Source: Cyprinodon diabolis | Taxonomy: Eukaryota; Chordata; Actinopteri; Cyprinodontiformes; Cyprinodontidae | Direction of reading: 5' to 3' | Assembly: GCA_030533445.1 (NCBI GenBank) | Contig: CM060065.1 | Span: 47,189,964 to 47,253,963, forward strand | Length of the DNA: 64,000 bases | Position numbers and translations under genes: made by a program | Shown: positions 58,507 through 64,000 of the stretch, one piece after another | How the letters are laid out: every line of letters begins with the position of its first letter | How positions within the stretch are numbered: the stretch's first letter is position 1 | The notes under the pieces: generated by a model | What the model saw: only the letters and a program-made list of their open reading frames with translations | Told to the model about the DNA's origin: nothing | Database searches by the model: none

Positions 58507-59845
58507 AAGAAATTATTTGCTGTTTGTCCCATACCACCAGGTGGGGCTGTGAGATCATTTCTCTGAGAAATATTAGATAAAGGATCTGAGCAGATCTCTA
58601 TGAACCTTGTCCACCATCTGGTTCCTTCAGCAGTGTATCTTTACTCCACAGAAAATTTCCTTAAATACATATAATATTTCATTTGAAATGTCATTGTTTT
58701 GACAGAGAATTAAATTAATTATTAATTAAATTGTTGATATATTGATTTCTTTTTTGTTTATTTCTGCAGTGACTATCATTGATGTCCTCTCATTTATTAA
58801 ATAAAATACAATCATTTAAAAGTGTTTCATAACACTCCGTCCTAATTGTCTTGTGTTTATTTAGAAAAGACAAAGTAATTAGTCACAATTCTTTTCATGC
58901 AAAACAAAGGGGAGTTGTTAAAACTGATCTCAGCTGTTTGAATAACCTCATGACTAAAAGTGGTCAAACTGACAGTTGGCACTTTCTAACCAGAGTAGCG
59001 CAGCATGAGAGAATAAAAGAAAAAACCCTCATGTAGTTTGTTATTGTCACAGACTGACTTATCTAAAGGTAAAATTGTTTCACTATAACAATTTATCAAA
59101 TACCTTTTTAGTTGTCTGCACTCTGCATGCTCAGATAATTTTATCCTAAAGCCACATTCACCCAGTCACATTCACACCTTCATACACAGATACCATGATT
59201 AGTTTGCATATTGGTGTAAAGTGCCTTGCCCAGGGGCACATCAATATGTTGGAGTAATTTGAAAATGAAGCGTTTCTTCATCAATCAATATGACTTCATA
59301 GTTCCATATTTTATTATTTGAGTTCGAACATCTTTATTCATTTTTTTCTGTTTAATCAGCTTTAAAAATTTGTGGTTTTAAATGTGGTTTTCTTCTAGTT
59401 TAGGTCTGTTCTGTTTTACCCTCTGTAAAGCACGTTGGTTCCACCTGACTGTATGAAAAGGGCTTTATAAATAAAGTTTTGAGCATTTTCTGTGATTGAC
59501 CAGAAGATGATAAATGACTAGTTTTAGGTTTGAACTGCAAACTATCTGTGACCCCAACATAAAGGAGTCCTGCAGCATGATTTAAACATCAGCCACCACG
59601 CTGATGGTATCTCACTGCTAAGTGTTTCAGTAGCATTACGGCCCTAACATCCCTGTTAGGCTCTGCTCAGCTGTCTGTTTTTGTCTCTGGTTCAGAGTCG
59701 GAGGAATCTTTGCTGAGTTGTTGACTCATTTAAACACAAACAGCAACTGAGACTCAAACACGGCCTGGAATGCTGCAGATCTGGAGACAGACCAGTTGGC
59801 AGCAGGAGACACTCCCGGTTTTCCCTCAGTGGGACGAGCCAAAGG
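58507..59845. other. Mostly unique sequence with a LINE tail
   Basis: Bases 59410-59485 (CTCTGTAAAGCACGTTGG, GGGCTTTATAAATAAAG) are a LINE/SINE 3' tail, and 59150-59260 resembles a repeat also seen near 5645 (CCTTGCCCAGGGGCACATCA). From 59560 on, the sequence is balanced in composition and may be 5' flank of a gene to the right. Confidence 0.4.
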
Positions 59846-59849
59846 GCTG

Positions 59850-59920
59850 CGTCACAGTGACATCACTGACCCTAGGAACAGGGTTGGTTTTAAACTAGCA
59901 ACAGGTTCATCCTGCAGAAG
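59850..59920 (+). promoter_or_regulatory. Candidate promoter and first exon of a rightward gene
   Basis: GCGTCACAGTGACATCAC (about 59849-59866, CRE/AP-1-type half sites) is followed by GGTTTTAAAC (TATA-like, 59886-59895) and CCTGCAGAAG|GTAATT, a donor-like site at 59920/59921. A better donor, GGAAG|GTGAGT, lies at 60144/60145. No coding exon follows inside the window, so a gene is only a possibility. Confidence 0.25.
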
Positions 59921-59945
59921 GTAATTCAAATCCAGCCCTGTTAGA

Positions 59946-60867
59946 GAAAAGAGGAGAAAAGTGATAGGATTTTATAGCAGAGGCACAAAGTTGCTTTTTT
60001 TTAAAATGTTTTCATGTTAGCAGTTTAATGAAGAACAAACTATGAGATAAGATCAGAGATCAAAACTGGTCAAATTAAACCCTTAATCCATGACCATCCT
60101 GAGCTCAGAACCTGAGTGAAACAACAAGAAGTTTGAACAGGAAGGTGAGTGTATGCTAATTGTCCTAAAGATTATTACTGGGTTTTTTCCCTAACAGATC
60201 TAAACTCTCCATACCGAGCAGCAGGGTGTGTTTTTAGTGCACCACTCAAACATTACTTTCTATATTTTTATATTATATTATATATTTAAAAGAAACTTTT
60301 TTCTAGACTGGATACATTTTTTTTATTAAAAAAAATTTATTAAACTAATCATGTGTTTGATTTAGAGAAATGTTTAAATATTATATACAAAGATACATGT
60401 AAAGTAACATTTTATTTTGAGTCAAGTTTTTTGCTCTGAAAAAAATAATTTACTTGATGTAAAATATTTTTTTTCTGTTGAGTATACTCTCAAAAAGATG
60501 CTAAATATACCTGAAAAACCAAAAATAACTGTTGTAAAACAATAAAGTTTAAATGAACAGAAATAGAATAAAGGTAAACTTTGGTGTTTTATCATGTTGC
60601 TGATATAATAAAAACTGAAAAAGATTTTCTCCTCAAACTTTGAAAATCACAAAACCTTTTTATAAAATGTTCTAATATTTAAGCTAATTGGAAATTATTA
60701 AATGTTGTTGATGGGCTGAAAATATTTCACTGAGCATGAATACCTGTTCTCATGTGAGAATATAAATATTTTAGTGTAAACAAATCAACAGTATTGATGT
60801 GGAGACGAAACTGATACTGATGTGAAACAGAATAAACAGAGAGTGGAGGAATGTGAGGGTGGAGTCA
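59946..60867. other. AT-rich, nothing recognised
   Basis: No frame, repeat end or family similarity seen. It would be intronic if the 59.9-kb candidate exon is real. Confidence 0.4.
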
Positions 60868-61233
60868 GGGTCCTGCAGGAATGTCGGCGTGTTCTGCAGC
60901 ATTCCTGCTTTCAGCAGAAACCTGCCAAGCTGCAAACATGTGACTTCAGCATGGATACTTCCCACGACTTGATGCGTTTGCTAAACATTAGGTTAGATTT
61001 AAATCATTGTGTTTAAAAAAGTAGATTGGAGCTGGAGTTTCTTTTTTATAGGGTCCTGCAGGAAAGTCAGCTTGTTCTGCAGCATTCCTGCTTTCAGCAG
61101 AAGCCTGCAAAGCTGCAAACATGTGACTTCTGCATGGATACTTCCCACGACTTGATGCGTTTGCTAAACATTAGGTTAGATTTAAATCATTGTGTTTAAA
61201 AAAGTAGATTGGAGCTGGAGTTTCTTTTTTATA
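60868..61233 (+). repeat. Tandem duplication, 2 x 183 bp
   Basis: Units 60868-61050 and 61051-61233 begin GGGTCCTGCAGGAA and end GAGTTTCTTTTTTATA. They differ at a handful of positions, all in the first third. Each contains GCATTCCTGC, a TEAD/MCAT-type CATTCC core, and the first also AGGAATGTC. A recent duplication of single-copy DNA. Confidence 0.93.
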
Positions 61234-61291
61234 TGAAATATAGCGGGACAAATATTTTCTTCTTCCTTTAGATGGCATTTCCCACTTTTGT

Positions 61292-62145
61292 TTCATCTGA
61301 AACTCGACAGTCTATTCTTGTTCTTAGAAATGAAGGCTATTCCATGTGAGAAATTGCTAAGAAATTGAAGATTTCCTACAGACGATGTGTACTACTCCCT
61401 TCAGAGGACAGCACAAACAGGCTCTAACCAGACTGGTGTTTTGCGGATACTATTTAATGAAGATGCCAGTTGGGGACCTGTGAGGCGTCTGTTTATCAAA
61501 CTAGAGACTCTAATGTACTTATTTTCTTGCTCAGTTGTGCAACGTGGCCTCCCACTTCTTTTTCTACTCTGGTTAGAGCCTGTTTGTGCTGTCCTCTGAA
61601 GGGAGTAGTAGGCACCATTGTAGGAAATCTTCAATTTCTTAGCAAATTTCTCGCATGGACTAGCCTTCATTTCTAAGAACAAGAATAGACTGTCAAGTTT
61701 CAGATGAACGTTCTCTTTTTCTGGCCAATTTGAACGTTTAATTGACCCCACAAATGTGATGCTCCAGAAACTCAATCTGCTCAAAGGAAGGTCAGTTTGT
61801 AGCTTCTGTAACAAGCTAAACTGTTTTCAGATGTGTGAACATGATTGCACAAGGGTTTTCTAATCATCAATTAGCTTTCTGAGCCAATGAGCAAACACAT
61901 TGTACCATTAGAACACTGGAGTGATAGTTGCCGGAAATGGGCCTCTATACACCTATGTAGATATTCCACCAAAAACCAGACATTTGCAACTAGAACAGTC
62001 ATTTACCACAATAGCAATGTATAGAGTGTATTTCTTTAATGTTAAGACTAGTTTAAAGTTATCTTCATTGAAAAGTACAGTGCTTTTCCTTCAAAAATAA
62101 GGACATTTCAATGTGAGCCCAAACTTTTGAACGGTAGTGTATATG
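61292..62145 (-). mobile_element. Palindromic Tc1-like derivative
   Basis: The right terminus CCCAAACTTTTGAACGGTAG then TGTATA is a familiar Tc1-type end. Transposase N-terminal sequence is present twice in opposite directions: arms 61292-61431 and 61569-61708 (about 140 bp each, high identity) around a 137-bp spacer. The normal left terminus is not present. The structure is a foldback made from half a transposon. Confidence 0.8.
61401..61814 (-). pseudogene. Tc1-like transposase N-terminal fragment
   Basis: The minus-strand frame contains FAKKLKISYNGAYYSLQRTA (second helix-turn-helix region), the linker RKRSGRPRCT with the GRPR motif, and LINRRLTGPQLASSLNS. The DDE catalytic domain is missing, and the end (WLEPVCAVL) is read-through of the inverted arm. 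It binds DNA in intact relatives; here it is only a relic. Confidence 0.85.
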
Positions 62146-63180
62146 CTCCCAATCGGTAGAGTTATTAGACAGCATGGGATTACTTTCCACTGTTATGCCG
62201 ATGATACCCAGCTATACCTGTCTATAAATCCAGATGAAGCTAACCCGTTACATAGATTGCAGGCATGTCTCGAGGACATAAAAACCTGGATGACTCTAAA
62301 CTTTCTCCTTCTGAATGCAGACAGAACAGAAATTATAGTCTTTGGACCAGAGTTTTTGAAAAATAAGTTGATTAGTCAGTCACTTCACTTGGATGGGATT
62401 AAACTGATTTCAGATAATAAAGAAAAACAAATCTTGGTGCTGTTTGCATCAGGATCTGTCATTTCAATCCCATATCAAGGAGGTTTCTAGAATTTCCTTC
62501 TTTCATCTGCGAAATATTGCAAAAATTAGAAAAATCCTGTCCAGGGGTGATGCTGAGAAACTAGTCCATGCATTTGTTACTTCAAGGCTGGACTATTGTA
62601 ATTCTTTACTATCAGGAAGTCCACAAACTGTAGTTAAAAGCCTTCAGCTGATCCAAAATGCTGCAGCCAGATTTTTGATGAAAATTAAAAAGAGAGATCA
62701 TATCTCTCCTATCCTAGCTTCTCTTCATTGGCTTCTGTTAAATCAAAAATAGAATTTAAAATCCTCCTTATCCTGTTCTTGTATGGCTGTTACACCATCC
62801 TGGAGAGAAATATCAACTCTGCTGCTGCCATCAACACCTTTGTTATTAGATGTTGAAGATCTGCCTGTTTTCCAGTGTATTCCTGTTTCTCTGACCGTGA
62901 CTGGCCGGATGTGCTCTCTTCATCCTCTGAACTGGGAGCTGGTTCTGCTGGAGGTTTCTTCCTGTTAAAAGGGAGTTTTTCCTCTCCACTGTCGCTACAA
63001 GCATGCTTAATGTGAGGGATTGCATTCGAGTCAATGAGTCGATGCAGTCAACTGGTTTTCCTTAGATAGAAAACTTTGAATCAATTTGACTGTATGATCT
63101 GCTGAACTGTAAAGTGCCTTGAGAGGACATGTGTTGGGAATTGGTGCTATATAAATAAACTGAACTGAAGTAAATTGAAT
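62146..63180 (+). mobile_element. 5'-truncated L2 LINE (forward)
   Basis: Begins in the RT domain directly at the Tc1 end: [20 protein letters not shown], catalytic YADD at about 62201-62212, then a frameshift near 62430 and [19 protein letters not shown] to [15 protein letters not shown]. Part of the C-terminus and UTR is deleted near 62750. The 3' end has AAATAAACTGAACTG. Not functional. Confidence 0.88.
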
Positions 63181-63329
63181 TGTGCCTGCATAATGGCAGT
63201 GGTTCTAAACCGCACATGATGCACGAATTATTGTGCTGCCTGCACGCTCTCACTCGCATTAAAAAACAGCTCCTCACATAGTCTGAAATCCGGAACAATT
63301 TAGATGAGTCGAGGCATCCGTGAACAACT

Positions 63330-63370
63330 AAATCAGGGAGTCTCTCCGAGCAGGAGAGACTCCCTGATTT
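63330..63370. repeat. Perfect 18-bp hairpin
   Basis: AAATCAGGGAGTCTCTCC (63330-63347) and its exact complement (63353-63370) with a 5-base loop GAGCA. No T-run or promoter next to it and no element ends found. Confidence 0.9.
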
Positions 63371-64000
63371 ATGCTTGCAACTGTTTTAAGATGTGCAATC
63401 CCTCTAAAGTTAATAGAGTGTCTTAATATCCCATAGTAAGATATAAGAAATAAAAAAAGACTACAGTAGTAGCCATTCACAATTTCCCCGCTTTCCTTGA
63501 TGGGCCCTTGGCTGGCCACTAAAGATTCCCTTTTTAAACATCAATCTTTGTACTAAACTATTCTTATTGTCATGATTTGTGGACATTACAATCTAAAGAG
63601 AAGTGTTATCTCCTGGTCAGACCCTGTAATTCAGTGAAAGGGTGGAGCAGAAATAAAAAAAAAAATTATGCCCACGGGGTCACTCCAGTGGCTGCAAATT
63701 GGCTGTCATTCGGCTGGTATTTGATTTAGAAGGACCATTTTGAGTGGCTGCTACTCTATGTTTAATGCAATTAAATAGTTTTTAATGAAATACTATACAT
63801 TTGCAAAAAAGCTTTTAGGTGGAAAAAAAATCCTGTGTCAAGCTATAGGGAAGGTTTTTAAGATAGTGACACTGTCTAAAATAAAGGAACTTCACAAAAA
63901 TTATAAATATAGCTTACATTTACTGACAGAAGCCTTGTATTGATGTAATACATTTAGTAATAAGCGCCGAAATCAGTGTTGGTATGTTTAATTTCTTTTT
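63371..64000. other. No feature recognised
   Basis: AT-rich sequence to the window edge without a coding frame or clear repeat. Confidence 0.45.

Overview
The window is vertebrate nuclear DNA from a ray-finned (teleost) fish. The evidence is the repeat set: Tc1-like, hAT, L2/Maui-like, Rex1-like, Rex3/RTE-like and R4/Rex6-like elements, tRNA-derived SINEs, solo LTRs and an endogenous retrovirus. It also holds a fish-type GVIN GTPase and a splice-bounded BRSK-type kinase exon. There are no operons or bacterial-type genes. The species cannot be fixed from the sequence; the L2 and LTR types suggest a percomorph (for example a cyprinodontiform), which is inference.

Left part (1-18.5 kb): a minus-strand BRSK/SAD kinase gene (best match brsk2) has its first coding exon at 7750-7843. 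Its CpG-rich promoter and 5' leader lie at about 7844-8230, so 1-7749 is the start of its intron 1, into which a Tc1 element, a SINE and small DNA elements inserted. Upstream of the promoter is AT-rich sequence with MITEs, a possible conserved noncoding block, one member of a long-range duplicated block (15.10-15.88 kb), and a complete non-autonomous hAT element (16303-17711) with a perfect 8-bp target duplication.

Middle (18.5-30.4 kb): a transposon pile-up. It contains a local tandem duplication, a broken R4/Rex6-type LINE with a 28-bp inverted repeat at its 5' end, a decayed Rex3 copy ending in (GGAT)n, and a nearly full-length minus-strand L2 LINE (25581-29476). The L2 has an intact 1020-codon endonuclease/reverse-transcriptase frame and a 6-bp target duplication.

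Immune-type locus (30.6-48 kb): an ISRE-like plus TATA promoter at 30.63 kb lies upstream of a GVIN (very large interferon-inducible GTPase) giant exon at 35.8-40.06 kb. The exon is interrupted by one nonsense codon and two frameshifting deletions. A second, stronger ISRE plus TATA promoter with the same layout lies at 47.24 kb but has no recognisable GVIN body downstream. The duplicated block at 42.7-44.6 kb matches the one at 15.1 kb. Together these suggest an old tandem duplication of a GVIN unit whose second body was lost or replaced by mobile DNA. Two opposite-facing solo LTRs of one family (44679-45566 and 50373-51165), each with a perfect 5-bp target duplication, carry convergent CTCF-like motifs around the second promoter.

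Right part (49.7-64 kb): a Rex1-like LINE is split by a hAT element that is itself split by a solo LTR. Next come a heavily eroded minus-strand endogenous retrovirus (protease, RT, integrase and env pieces), two MITEs, a possible 5' exon/promoter near 59.9 kb, a 183-bp tandem duplication, a palindromic Tc1 derivative and a 5'-truncated L2.

Coordinates of repeat edges without a stated target-site duplication are approximate, and family names come from recognition by eye without database searches.
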